Positions 1-6,928 of a stretch of DNA of 16,587 nt are shown piece after piece. How positions within the stretch are numbered: position 1 is the first letter of the stretch; each line of letters begins with the position of its first letter. Source of the DNA: DASQUK01 sp046723645 (GTDB lineage Bacteria > Actinomycetota > Acidimicrobiia > Acidimicrobiales > VFJN01); NCBI GenBank assembly GCA_046723645.1, contig JBKOUY010000053.1, positions 1 to 16,587 on the forward strand, read 5' to 3'. A program made the translations under genes and the position numbers. Below the pieces are notes generated by a model. It had not been told where the DNA came from. It saw only the letters and a list, made by a program, of their open reading frames with translations, and searched no databases.

Positions 1-681
1 AAGAAATGGGCGGGAACCATGTCGATGACCACCTGGGTCCTCACGCTGCTGTCGGCCGACGAACGCATCGTGCGTGGGCGTCCCCGGGGCTCGTGGCTCT
101 CGAGCCAGTACAGCTGGTCGCCGGCACCCTCGTGGCAGCCCGACGGTGAGTCCCCGCTCGACACTGCGACCGCACAGGCCGAGCTGGCCCGGCGCTGGTT
201 GGCGGCGTTCGGGCCGGGAACGCTGGACGACCTCGCCTGGTGGACGGGTTGGACGAAGGCGGCCACCCGTGGCGCCCTCGCCGCCGTGAGCGCCGTGGAG
301 GTCGGCCTGGCCGGCGGCACCGGCTACGTGCTCCCAGGGGACCTGGAGCCGCAGCGGCCGTCCGAACCGTGGGTGGCGTTGCTCCCGGCCCTCGATCCCA
401 CCCCGATGGGTTGGACCGACAGGGCCTTCTACGCCGGCGACGACAAGGCGCTCTACGACCGATCGGGCAACATCGCGCCCACCGTCTGGGCCGACGGCCG
501 GATCATCGGGTGCTGGGTGCAGCGCGAGGACGGCGAGATCGCGATTCGCCTGCTCGTCGATGCCGGCCGCGAGACGGCCGCCGCCGTCGACGATGCCGCC
601 GGCCGCCTCGGGAAGTGGCTGGGCTCGGCGCGCGTCAAGTCCCGCTTCCGCACCCCGATCGAGCGCGAGCTGCTCGGCTGA
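1..681 (+). CDS. Winged-helix DNA-binding domain protein (HTH_42/DUF1006-like), C-terminal part
   Basis: The frame is open from base 1 to the TGA at 679-681, so the gene starts outside the window. The ATG at 19 is probably internal. The visible protein has the landmarks I associate with the actinobacterial HTH_42 family (the AlkZ DNA-glycosylase-related winged-helix group): GRPRGSWLSSQY near the start of the visible part, then RRWLAAFGPGTLDDLAWWTGW, WVALLPALDPTPMGW, a GNIAPTVWADGRIIGCW segment, and a C-terminal RFRTPIERELL. Proteins of this kind are thought to bind DNA, and some relatives excise damaged or crosslinked bases; the function of this one is inferred from family resemblance only. 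It is transcribed towards a minus-strand gene that ends 24 bases away, and I see no clear terminator in the gap. Confidence 0.8.
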   Translation, partial: KKWAGTMSMTTWVLTLLSADERIVRGRPRGSWLSSQYSWSPAPSWQPDGESPLDTATAQAELARRWLAAFGPGTLDDLAWWTGWTKAATRGALAAVSAVEVGLAGGTGYVLPGDLEPQRPSEPWVALLPALDPTPMGWTDRAFYAGDDKALYDRSGNIAPTVWADGRIIGCWVQREDGEIAIRLLVDAGRETAAAVDDAAGRLGKWLGSARVKSRFRTPIERELLG

Positions 682-705
682 CCGCGGCGCGGGCCCGCCA
701 ACCCG

Positions 706-1368
706 TCAGTCGGCCGCCAACTGCGTCGGATCGACGTCGGCCGCGGCCGCCGCCAAGCCGTTGGGGTCGCTGGTCGCCACGCCGGCCGTGAACGGCAGCG
801 CCGCCCGGAACGCTCGGCGCAGCCAGGACAAGACGAGGGGCCCGTGCCTCGGCTCCTGCTCGGGATCGACCGGTCGGCGCGAGGCGATCTGCACGGCAAC
901 CCGGCGCAACCGCTCGGGATCGGGTTCGATGCCCTTGGCCCGCGCCCGCAGGACGAGATGGGACGCCACCAGGCAGAGCTCGTCGGCCCCCCGTGACACC
1001 GACGCCAGCAGGGCGGGGACGGCCGTCGCCGCCAACCACATCGGCGTGCGGCGGGCGAGGAACCCCACGCGCCGGAACCGTCGGGCGATGCGCAGCCCGA
1101 GGGCGGCGACCGTGGCGCCCGCCAGCGCCGGCGAGACCGGTCGTGAGGCCAGCGCACGCGCCAGCGCCTCCCGATCGTCCACCGGGCGTGGGCTCGAGAC
1201 GGCATCGACGACCATCCTGCGGGTGAGTGAACGGGCCGCACCCTCGACGGCGTCGGACATGGCGCCGGCCGACGCGCTCCCGGCGCGCCCGAGGGCGTCG
1301 ACCGCCGCCTGAACGACGCCCTGTACCTCCTTGCTTGCCGAACGGTTCTCGCTCTTTTCCGTCATCAT
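706..1368 (-). CDS. Hypothetical protein with two hydrophobic segments, coupled to a phosphotransferase
   Basis: This 220-aa protein is not one I can assign to a family. It starts at the first of two adjacent ATG codons, 4 bases after the stop of the upstream phosphotransferase gene, with GAGG just ahead, so translation is probably coupled. The N-terminus (1-75) is polar and Ala/Ser/Arg-rich. Residues about 78-97 and 109-124 are hydrophobic and separated by a strongly basic stretch (RRFRRVGFLARR), which suggests membrane association or an amphipathic helical bundle. A later segment (GADELCLVASHLVLRARAKG, 127-146) vaguely recalls EcsC-like proteins, but this is too weak to name it. Codon use matches the neighbours, so it is very likely a real gene. 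Its role is unknown. Confidence 0.75.
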   Translation of the reverse strand: MMTEKSENRSASKEVQGVVQAAVDALGRAGSASAGAMSDAVEGAARSLTRRMVVDAVSSPRPVDDREALARALASRPVSPALAGATVAALGLRIARRFRRVGFLARRTPMWLAATAVPALLASVSRGADELCLVASHLVLRARAKGIEPDPERLRRVAVQIASRRPVDPEQEPRHGPLVLSWLRRAFRAALPFTAGVATSDPNGLAAAAADVDPTQLAAD

Positions 1369-1372
1369 TGCC

Positions 1373-2458
1373 TCAGCTTGGTAGCAGATCGAGGGTGCCG
1401 AGCTCGCTGATGGCGGCCGAGCAGCGGCGCCACATGGCCAGGAACATGGCGTCTCCCCGCTCGGTGGTCGTCGCGGTGAGCCGGCCCAGCAGGATGATCA
1501 GGGGACCGTGCAACATGCCGGCGCGGTAGTCGTCGACGCACCGGTCGAGCGGGTAGTCGTCGACGCCGTGGGCGGTCAGATGCTGGTGGTACCGGGCCAC
1601 CAGCTCGTGCTCGTGGCGGCGACGATCCTCGATGGACAGGCAGGTGCCAAGGAAGTAGGCGAGGTCCCGGCCCGGCTGGGCGATGGCGACCGTCTGCCAG
1701 TCCACGGCAGCGACCTTCCCCGGATCATCGAGCGCGAACAGGAGATTGTCGAGGCGGTAGTCGCCGTGGGCGACGGCGAAGGTCGCCGCCGGCGCGACCA
1801 TCCACTGGGCGAGGACCCGGCGCGATGCGTCGAGCACGGCCCGTTCCGCCGCCGTGAGATCGCCGGCGAACCGGTCGCGGAACTGGTCGGCCGCCAGCTC
1901 CAGCACCGGTGCCAGGGCCTCGGGGGTCAGCGACGGATCGCCCGACAGCCACGGTCGGCCGGCGATCTCCTCGTCGCACCAGGTGGGCCCGTGCAGCGCC
2001 GCGAGGTTGGCCACGGCGGCCTCGGCGGCGGGGAGCGGGCAGCCCTCGATCTGATCGCCGGGGCGGCTCTCCGCCAGGTCGTCGAGCACCAGCGTGAATG
2101 ACGATGCATCGTCGGCGATGGCGGCGTGGTGGCAGCGCGGCGTGCGCACCGGCAGCCGCGGGGCCAGCTCCGTGTAGAAGGCCACCTCCTTCGCGTAGGC
2201 GGCGCGGGCCAGCGGCCCGGACGCGATCTCGGGCCGCGCCAGCTTGGTGATGACGATGCGACTGCGCCCGTCCGGGCGTTCGAGCCGGACCCGGAGCGTC
2301 ACCGACATCTGGCCCGTGCCGACCTCCTCGGCCGTCACCGCATAGACGTCGGTCTGGGATTCGCTGGTGCCGAGGACCTCGGCGAACCACTCGGGGGTGA
2401 GCTGGTCGGGCCGTTCGGCGACCGGGGGTGCTGGGTGGGACTCGCTGGTCTCCGTCAT
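1373..2458 (-). CDS. Phosphotransferase-family (APH/choline-kinase fold) enzyme
   Basis: This 361-aa protein has the aminoglycoside phosphotransferase/ecdysteroid-kinase-like fold. The catalytic loop is HGDYRLDN at residues 231-238 (Asp233 as probable base, Asn238 as metal ligand), followed by the metal-binding DWQ at 253-255. The lysine in ITKLA (K72) and the glutamate in AKEVAFY (E91) are the likely ATP-contacting pair. A hinge-like LVLDDLAE lies at 123-130. Such enzymes phosphorylate small hydroxylated molecules or acyl substrates in the cytoplasm, and the substrate cannot be read from sequence. The next gene downstream starts 4 bases beyond the stop, so the two form a unit. There is no good Shine-Dalgarno before the ATG. 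A TAGCTT -10-like hexamer at 2469-2474 would give an almost leaderless message. Nothing supports antibiotic resistance specifically. Confidence 0.85.
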   Translation of the reverse strand: MTETSESHPAPPVAERPDQLTPEWFAEVLGTSESQTDVYAVTAEEVGTGQMSVTLRVRLERPDGRSRIVITKLARPEIASGPLARAAYAKEVAFYTELAPRLPVRTPRCHHAAIADDASSFTLVLDDLAESRPGDQIEGCPLPAAEAAVANLAALHGPTWCDEEIAGRPWLSGDPSLTPEALAPVLELAADQFRDRFAGDLTAAERAVLDASRRVLAQWMVAPAATFAVAHGDYRLDNLLFALDDPGKVAAVDWQTVAIAQPGRDLAYFLGTCLSIEDRRRHEHELVARYHQHLTAHGVDDYPLDRCVDDYRAGMLHGPLIILLGRLTATTTERGDAMFLAMWRRCSAAISELGTLDLLPS

Positions 2459-2540
2459 CCAGCCGCCAAAGCTAGTGGGGTGGCCCGCATGGGCCGGCGC
2501 CCCCCAGCACGCGACGTGCGCCGGCCGGGTCGGAGCGCGG

Positions 2541-2568
2541 CGACGGGAGGCCTGACGGCCTCCCGTCG
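2541..2568. terminator. Perfect 12-bp hairpin, terminator-like
   Basis: The arms CGACGGGAGGCC (2541-2552) and GGCCTCCCGTCG (2557-2568) are exact reverse complements around a 4-base loop, TGAC on the plus strand. No U-tract follows on either strand, so this may be a GC-rich actinobacterial terminator without a T run, or a processing or stabilising stem. It lies on the minus-strand path between the small ORF ending at 2618 and the phosphotransferase starting at 2458, where it would separate the two transcripts. Confidence 0.5.
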
Positions 2569-2606
2569 CTCTCGTTCGTCGGAAAAGATCGACGCAGCCT
2601 TATGTG

Positions 2607-2745
2607 GCCGGGAGGGACTAGTCCCCGGCAGCTGCCTCGACGGTGGACTGGTTGGTTTCCACCGAGTGGTCCGACGGCCGCTCAGCGGCCAGCCACCTCC
2701 AGGGTCCCGTGACTAGCGTCATTCATGCGTTGGACCACCTCCTTT
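2607..2745 (-). promoter_or_regulatory. Structured mRNA element with sequesterable Shine-Dalgarno region
   Basis: Read on the minus strand, four stems occur in about 140 bases. GTGGTCC beside the Shine-Dalgarno (2732-2738) can pair with GGACCAC (2666-2672), and the match extends to 10 of 11 positions. Inside that loop lies GGCCGC-TGA-GCGGCC (2676-2690). Next comes CGGTGG/CCACCG (2641-2646 with 2659-2664). Last is GCCGGG/CCCGGC around GACTAG (2607-2612 with 2624-2629). The first stem would occlude the region just after AAAGGAGGT, so translation could be controlled by refolding or by ribosomes on the short upstream frame. The pairings are read directly from the sequence; the regulatory role is inference. 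Confidence 0.45.
2618..2722 (-). CDS. Putative small protein of 34 aa with strong ribosome-binding site
   Basis: I do not recognise this ORF from a named family. It begins MTLVTGPWRWLAAERP, continues through a DHSVETNQS segment and stops at TAG (2618-2620). Of 34 codons, 28 end in G or C, as expected for a real gene in this genome. The site AAAGGAGGT (2737-2745), an almost full match to the 16S rRNA tail, lies 14 bases upstream. A second ATG, 4 bases earlier in another frame (2726), has the better spacing (10 bases) but opens a reading frame of only 14 codons, ending in TGA at 2682-2684. The start codons overlap as ATGAATG, so either or both may be used. A -10-like TAGCCT at 2759-2764 could supply a short leader. 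The sequence is also full of hairpins (separate entry), so an RNA function is an alternative to, or in addition to, the peptide. Confidence 0.45.
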   Translation of the reverse strand: MTLVTGPWRWLAAERPSDHSVETNQSTVEAAAGD

Positions 2746-2818
2746 CTCTGGTGCCCGCAGGCTACCAACGACGCCGGCAGCCGCACGGCACTTTCGAGGC
2801 AAGGCACGGGGACGCCGG

Positions 2819-4111
2819 TCAGCCGCCAGGGCCGCCGGGGTCGAACGGCCGCAGCGAGGCGACGAGGGCCGCGACGTCGTCGGCGGGCAGGTCGGTCTGG
2901 AACCGGATGGCCGTGGTGCCGTCGAACAGGGCGCCGGCCGTCTCCGTGGGGGACTCGACGAACGAGCCCTCGAACGACCCGACCACGAGCCGTTGCGGCT
3001 CGCCGGTGGTGTCCGTCAGGACCCCGCACGCCTGGGGAGACTGCACCAGCCAGAGGTAACCCCCGGACCCCGCCGCGGGATCGTGGTAGACGAGGGCCAA
3101 CGCCGAACACTCGGCCCTCGGTGTCGTCTCGCGCCCGACCCAGGCCCCGGTGAGGCGCCATCCCGGGGGGACGCGACCCAGCTCACGGGGCGGGACGCCC
3201 TCGGCCTGGAGCGCAGCGATCGGCACGGTGCGCCGCAGCGCCACCGGACCACGATCCGGCGGTGCGATGTCCTGTGGCTGGTTGTGACCCGAGATCTCGA
3301 CGTCGAGGACCAGCTGCGCCTCCTGCGGCGGCCAGGTCACGACGATGTGGCCGACGTTCCCCGCGCCGTCGAGCGATAGCAACACGTCGGCGCCGCCGAG
3401 CGGCAGCAGGTGGCCCTCGCCGTCGTCACGGGTCGGCAGCGTCGCCCGGATGACCCGCCGCCCCGCGGCGTCGGGGGCCTCGCCCCGGGGGTCGCCACCC
3501 GTGGCGATCAACTCCGCAACCACCGGCATGTCCAGCATCCCGCTCGGCTCGACCGTGCCCGGGTGCACCGCCCACCGCGCCGCGGCGAGCCCGCCCGTGG
3601 CGGCGGCGCTCCGGGTCCACAAGGTCGTACCCGACATCAGCGTCTCCTGGGCCCGACCCCGGGCGTCGACCGTGACCTCGCGGGCCAGCGAAACGTCGCG
3701 CAGCACCGCGCCCTCGACGGTCACGTCACCCACCGCGGAGGGACCGGCGCCGAACGGTCGGGCGGCGTCGGCGTGCACCGATCCGCGGTAGGAGAACGAC
3801 CGGACATCCCCGAACAGCAGCATGGCCTCGGCGAACTCCCGCCGTGTTTCGGCCTGGGGATCCGGCTGTGCCGGCGGCCCGGCCGGTTCCTCGTCGCGCG
3901 CGGGCGCGGGATCGTCTTCCAGCAGCGCCCACAGCAGTCCCGCGACGATCACGCCGACGACCGCCACCACGGCAGCCAGCCGAGGCCAGCCTCCAGGCTC
4001 GTGGACCACGCGACCTGAGGACGTTCCCGTGCGAGAGCCCCTGCCCGGCTCGCCCGACTCGGACTCCTCCGTCACCCGGGACTCGATGGGGATGGGGGCC
4101 TGATCGCCCAC
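2819..4111 (-). CDS. Membrane-anchored protein with extracytoplasmic LprG/LolA-like domain (hypothetical)
   Basis: This 430-aa protein starts at GTG with a weak upstream GGGAG. Residues 1-42 are polar and cytoplasmic-like, 43-64 form one transmembrane helix (WPRLAAVVAVVGVIVAGLLW), and an acidic Pro-rich linker (65-90) follows. The outer domain opens with SFSYRGSVHADAARPF and alternates short beta-like strands (VTVEGAVLRDVSLAREVTVD, TLMSGTTLWTRS). This resembles the beta-sheet layout of LprG/LolA-type lipid-binding proteins, though I would not claim homology. Two cysteines (in RAECSAL and PQACGVL) may form a disulfide outside the cell. The last 40 residues (LFDGTTAIRFQTDLP ... LRPFDPGG) recur in the small upstream gene at 4144-4392. 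Spacing puts it at the end of the efeO-efeB transcription unit, but a role in iron handling is only a contextual guess. Confidence 0.7.
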   Translation of the reverse strand: MGDQAPIPIESRVTEESESGEPGRGSRTGTSSGRVVHEPGGWPRLAAVVAVVGVIVAGLLWALLEDDPAPARDEEPAGPPAQPDPQAETRREFAEAMLLFGDVRSFSYRGSVHADAARPFGAGPSAVGDVTVEGAVLRDVSLAREVTVDARGRAQETLMSGTTLWTRSAAATGGLAAARWAVHPGTVEPSGMLDMPVVAELIATGGDPRGEAPDAAGRRVIRATLPTRDDGEGHLLPLGGADVLLSLDGAGNVGHIVVTWPPQEAQLVLDVEISGHNQPQDIAPPDRGPVALRRTVPIAALQAEGVPPRELGRVPPGWRLTGAWVGRETTPRAECSALALVYHDPAAGSGGYLWLVQSPQACGVLTDTTGEPQRLVVGSFEGSFVESPTETAGALFDGTTAIRFQTDLPADDVAALVASLRPFDPGGPGG

Positions 4112-4143
4112 GGCGTCAGTCTCCCACTCCCAGTGCCGACCGC

Positions 4144-4392
4144 CTACGCGGCCGCCGGGCGACCCGTGGGGTCGAACGGCTGCAACGAGGCGAGCAGCGG
4201 GGCGAGCACGGCGATCGGCAGGTCGGAGCTGACCGCCACCCGATTGGTGCCGTCCGACAGGTCGCCGAACGACTCGGCCCCGCGACCGGGCTCGCGGACC
4301 AGCCGGCTCGACGTGTGCCGCTCACCGCCGGCACCCGGGTTCGCCTCACCGGGCTCGCTGGCGACCCGGGAGCCGACGTGAAGTGGACGCAT
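4144..4392 (-). CDS. Small 82-aa protein, partial paralogue of the C-terminus of the 430-aa neighbour
   Basis: The gene has an ATG start with a strong AGGAGG at 4398-4403, 5 bases upstream, so it is probably translated. Its C-terminal half aligns without gaps with the C-terminus of the 430-aa protein encoded just downstream: 19 of 38 positions are identical, including the shared DLP, ASL and PFDP motifs. The first 40 residues are polar and look like linker sequence, with no signal peptide or transmembrane helix. It is either the remnant of a tandem duplication that lost its membrane anchor and outer domain but kept a ribosome-binding site, or a genuine small cytoplasmic partner. The gaps to efeB upstream (50 bases) and to the 430-aa gene (32 bases) fit one transcript. 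Confidence 0.55.
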   Translation of the reverse strand: MRPLHVGSRVASEPGEANPGAGGERHTSSRLVREPGRGAESFGDLSDGTNRVAVSSDLPIAVLAPLLASLQPFDPTGRPAAA

Positions 4393-4442
4393 CGGCCCCT
4401 CCTACACCGCCGTGCGCCCGAAGGTTCCGGCTCAGGCGCGGC

Positions 4443-5726
4443 TCAGGCGAACAGATCCTCCCCCAGGAAGCCGCCGCCGTCCATGACCCCGGGGAGCGCG
4501 AAGTAGAAGCCCCCGCCCTCGGGGACGATGTACTCCTCGAGCGGCTCGCCGGCGAGGCGGGCCTGCGTGTTCAGGAACTGGGACATCCGCCGTTGGAACG
4601 AGACGAAGGCCAGGCCCTGGTCGAGCTGGCCGTCACCGTCGAAGCCGCGCGAGAAGCTCAGCCCGGCGCGGAAGATGAGGTCGCCCTCGGTGTCGGGGCG
4701 TCGGGGGTTGGCCAGCCGGATGTGGGCGTCGCGCGGCGTCACCGCACCATCGGGGTCGCCCGTGTAGTCGGGGACGTCGGCCTCGACCTCCCCCCCGAGC
4801 GGCGCGCCGGACTCCTTCCGCCGGCCGATGAGCGACTCCTGCTCGGAGAGGCGGGTGCGGTCCCAGAACTCCACGAACATCCGGATGACCCGCACGACGT
4901 GATACGTGCCGCCGGCGGTCCACGCGGGCTCGCCGTCGTCGGGCTGGACCCAGACGTAGCGGTCCATGACCCGGTCGTCCGCCGGGTCGAGGTTCGACGT
5001 GCCGTCGACGAACCCCATCAGGTTGCGCTTGCCGGCCTCCCCGCGGCCGGCACGGGTGCGGCGGTTGTAACCGCCGAGCATCCAGTGCAGGGCCATCGTC
5101 CCGCGGGTGGCGCGCGTCAACTGGCGAAGGGCGAACAGGTTCACGTCCTCGTGGGCGCTGGTGATGGTGAGCAGCAGGTCGCCGTGCGAACGCGCCGGGT
5201 CGAGCCGGTCGTTGGCGAGGAACGGCATCCTCTCCAGGGCTAGCGGCTTCCGATCGCGCAGGCCGTAGCGGTCGTCGAACAGCGACGCGCCCACCGAGAC
5301 GACCACCGACAGGTCTGCGGGCGGCGGCGGGTTGCCGACCGCGCCGGTGTGGAGCGGCGGGTAGGCGGGGTTCCGATCCTCGTACGGCTCGCCGGACATG
5401 AGCCGTTCCGACTCGGTCGACAGCGACCGCAGCGTCTCCCGCAGCTCGTCCCGGTCGTCGGCCATGACCGTGAACGCCGCGAGCAGCCCCTGCTCGTTGG
5501 CCGGATGCGTGATGCCGGTCTGGTGCGGTCCCCGGAACGGCATGTACCGGGCGGAGGCCGACGCCGACCCGGCCCCGGCGGACGCGAGCCCGGCGTCGCC
5601 GCCCGGGGCGCCCGGCGTGCCCGACCTGGCGTCGCTGCATCCTGCGGCCGCGGCTCCACCCAGCCCGGCAACGGCCGTCCCAGCCAGCCCGCCCGCCAGG
5701 AACCGGCGGCGCGAAACGTGTCCCAT
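4443..5726 (-). CDS. efeB: Deferrochelatase/DyP-type peroxidase EfeB, Tat-exported
   Basis: This 427-aa DyP-type heme peroxidase is of the EfeB class. The start chosen (ATG 5726, with GTG 5729 as alternative) places a twin-arginine signal SRRRFLAGGLAG at residues 5-16. The open frame continues upstream but runs antisense-like through efeO. The signal ends in AAAAGC with Cys30, so the protein may be a Tat lipoprotein. Family residues are present: GFVDGTSN at 238-245 with the distal Asp241, proximal heme-ligand His335 in DAHIRLANPR, and Arg353 in the distal pocket (LIFRAGLSFSRG). The C-terminus FVSFQRR...FLNTQARLAGEPLEEYI is typical. EfeB acts outside the membrane, using peroxide chemistry on heme or Fe(II) and supplying iron to the Efe uptake system. 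It begins 25 to 28 bases after the efeO stop. The Gly/Ala/Ser linker after the signal (35-60) is unusually long. Confidence 0.93.
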   Translation of the reverse strand: MGHVSRRRFLAGGLAGTAVAGLGGAAAAGCSDARSGTPGAPGGDAGLASAGAGSASASARYMPFRGPHQTGITHPANEQGLLAAFTVMADDRDELRETLRSLSTESERLMSGEPYEDRNPAYPPLHTGAVGNPPPPADLSVVVSVGASLFDDRYGLRDRKPLALERMPFLANDRLDPARSHGDLLLTITSAHEDVNLFALRQLTRATRGTMALHWMLGGYNRRTRAGRGEAGKRNLMGFVDGTSNLDPADDRVMDRYVWVQPDDGEPAWTAGGTYHVVRVIRMFVEFWDRTRLSEQESLIGRRKESGAPLGGEVEADVPDYTGDPDGAVTPRDAHIRLANPRRPDTEGDLIFRAGLSFSRGFDGDGQLDQGLAFVSFQRRMSQFLNTQARLAGEPLEEYIVPEGGGFYFALPGVMDGGGFLGEDLFA

Positions 5727-5754
5727 CACCCGTGCGGGTGTGCGCCGACCGCGG

Positions 5755-6795
5755 TCACCCCTCGAGCCCCAAAACGCCGGCGACCGTCGCCAGGTGTTCC
5801 GACAGCTCCGCGAGCGTCGTCTGCATCTCGGTCCTGTGCTCGTCGGTGAGCGCGCCGTACGGCCGGTAGCCATCGCCGATGCGGTAGGCGCCGAGCTGGG
5901 CGTCGAGCTCCTCGAACAGGGCCGCCACGGCGGTGACCAGCGTGGGGTTCTCCGCTTCGATGGCGGGCGCCAGCAGCTCGAAGCCACGCTCGGCCCCCTC
6001 GACGTTGGCGGCGAAGTCCCACAGGTCGGTGCCCGAGTAGCGGTCCTCCTCGCCGGTGATCTTGCCGGTGGACACCTCCTCGATCAGCTCGGCCGACCCG
6101 ACGGCGAGCGCCGCGGGCGGGATCTCCGTCGACGCCAGCTCGGTGCGGAGGGTCTGCAGGTCGGCGTCGAGCCGGTCGGCAAACGGCGCACCGCCCTCGG
6201 TGGTGCCCTGCTCCCACAGCAGGTGCTCGAGGCGGTGCCAGCCGGTGAACGCCGGGTCGTCGACGCCCTCGAAGTCGTCGACCCTGGCGTCGACGGCGCC
6301 GTCGATCTCCTCGACGAGGCCGGCGATGGGCTCGATGCGCTCCCAGCCCTGCCGGGACGGGGCATACGCGGCCTTGGCCCCCTCGAGGTCACCGGCGCGG
6401 ACCGCGTCCGTGAACGTCTTGGTGGCGGCGATGGTCAGGTCGACCTGCTCGGTCACCCAGGTCTCGTACTCGGCGACCGCGTCGGCGACGAGCGGATCCG
6501 CGGTCGACGAACCTGCGACCTCGTCGGCGATCCCACTCCCCGGTCCCGCGCCGGATTCGGACCCGCTGCCGGACCCGCTCCCGGATCCCGATGGGCAGCT
6601 GGCGCTGCCCGAGCCCGACGGGGCCGAGCCCGACTGGGTCGCGGCCCCGCTCGCCGACGCGGACCCCGAGGCGCTGGCGGAGCCGCCACAGTTGCCGAAG
6701 CTGCGCACGTTCGACCCGTCGTCGTCGCCGCACGCGGCTCCGATGGTCGCAGCCAGCGACAGCGCCGCGGCGATGATGATGCGATGGCGGCCCAC
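5755..6795 (-). CDS. efeO: EfeO/EfeM-type imelysin-like iron lipoprotein (peptidase M75 family)
   Basis: This 346-aa protein starts at GTG after a purine-rich GGAGGGAAGGGG. An N-terminal signal ends at IGAAC, with Cys22 as probable lipid attachment site. Residues about 37-88 are a low-complexity Ser/Gly/Ala linker. The imelysin/M75 domain follows: KTFTDAVRAGD, the SRQGWERIEPIAG helix, the metal-site motif HRLE at 187-190 in GWHRLEHLLWEQG, then KITGEEDRYSGTDLWDF and a C-terminal YRIGDGYRPYGALTDEHR. EfeO-family proteins bind iron at the cell surface for the EfeU permease. The N-terminal cupredoxin domain of classical EfeO is missing, which makes this the shorter EfeM-like form, tethered by the linker instead. 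It is the first gene of the unit and sits behind a metal-operator-like palindrome. Confidence 0.88.
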   Translation of the reverse strand: MGRHRIIIAAALSLAATIGAACGDDDGSNVRSFGNCGGSASASGSASASGAATQSGSAPSGSGSASCPSGSGSGSGSGSESGAGPGSGIADEVAGSSTADPLVADAVAEYETWVTEQVDLTIAATKTFTDAVRAGDLEGAKAAYAPSRQGWERIEPIAGLVEEIDGAVDARVDDFEGVDDPAFTGWHRLEHLLWEQGTTEGGAPFADRLDADLQTLRTELASTEIPPAALAVGSAELIEEVSTGKITGEEDRYSGTDLWDFAANVEGAERGFELLAPAIEAENPTLVTAVAALFEELDAQLGAYRIGDGYRPYGALTDEHRTEMQTTLAELSEHLATVAGVLGLEG

Positions 6796-6833
6796 GGTTC
6801 CCCTTCCCTCCAGCGTCTCTGACTCCGGGCGGT

Positions 6834-6862
6834 ATGGTAGGCATGCCTATCATCACGAGCAA
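6834..6862 (-). promoter_or_regulatory. Promoter with overlapping DtxR-family-like operator before efeO
   Basis: ATGGTAGGCATGCCTATCAT (6834-6853) is a palindrome with 9 of 10 base pairs matched around a perfect TAGGCATGCCTA core. On the minus strand, TTGCTC (6857-6862) and TACCAT (6834-6839) are separated by 17 bases and can serve as -35 and -10, so the palindrome fills the spacer and the -10. The TAGGC...GCCTA half-sites resemble sites of iron- or manganese-sensing DtxR/IdeR/MntR repressors. Metal-dependent repression of efeO-efeB is therefore likely but inferred. Confidence 0.6.
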
Positions 6863-6928
6863 GGCCACCTTCCGCCGGGCGTGGAGCGTCTCGAGATCGC
6901 CCGAAACGCGCCCCGTATCCGCCCCAAC

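Noticed and set aside
1373..2458. Aminoglycoside resistance gene
   Set aside because: The fold is shared, but the sequence has only the general kinase motifs, and nothing in the context suggests antibiotic modification.
2682..2684. TGA of the 14-codon ORF as a selenocysteine codon
   Set aside because: It lies at a hairpin loop, but the frame beyond it shows no selenoprotein motif and no Sec machinery is seen. The overlapping 34-codon frame explains the coding bias.
5727..5987. N-terminal 87-residue extension of EfeB
   Set aside because: It overlaps the end of efeO in another frame, has shadow composition, and would bury the Tat signal, which must be N-terminal.
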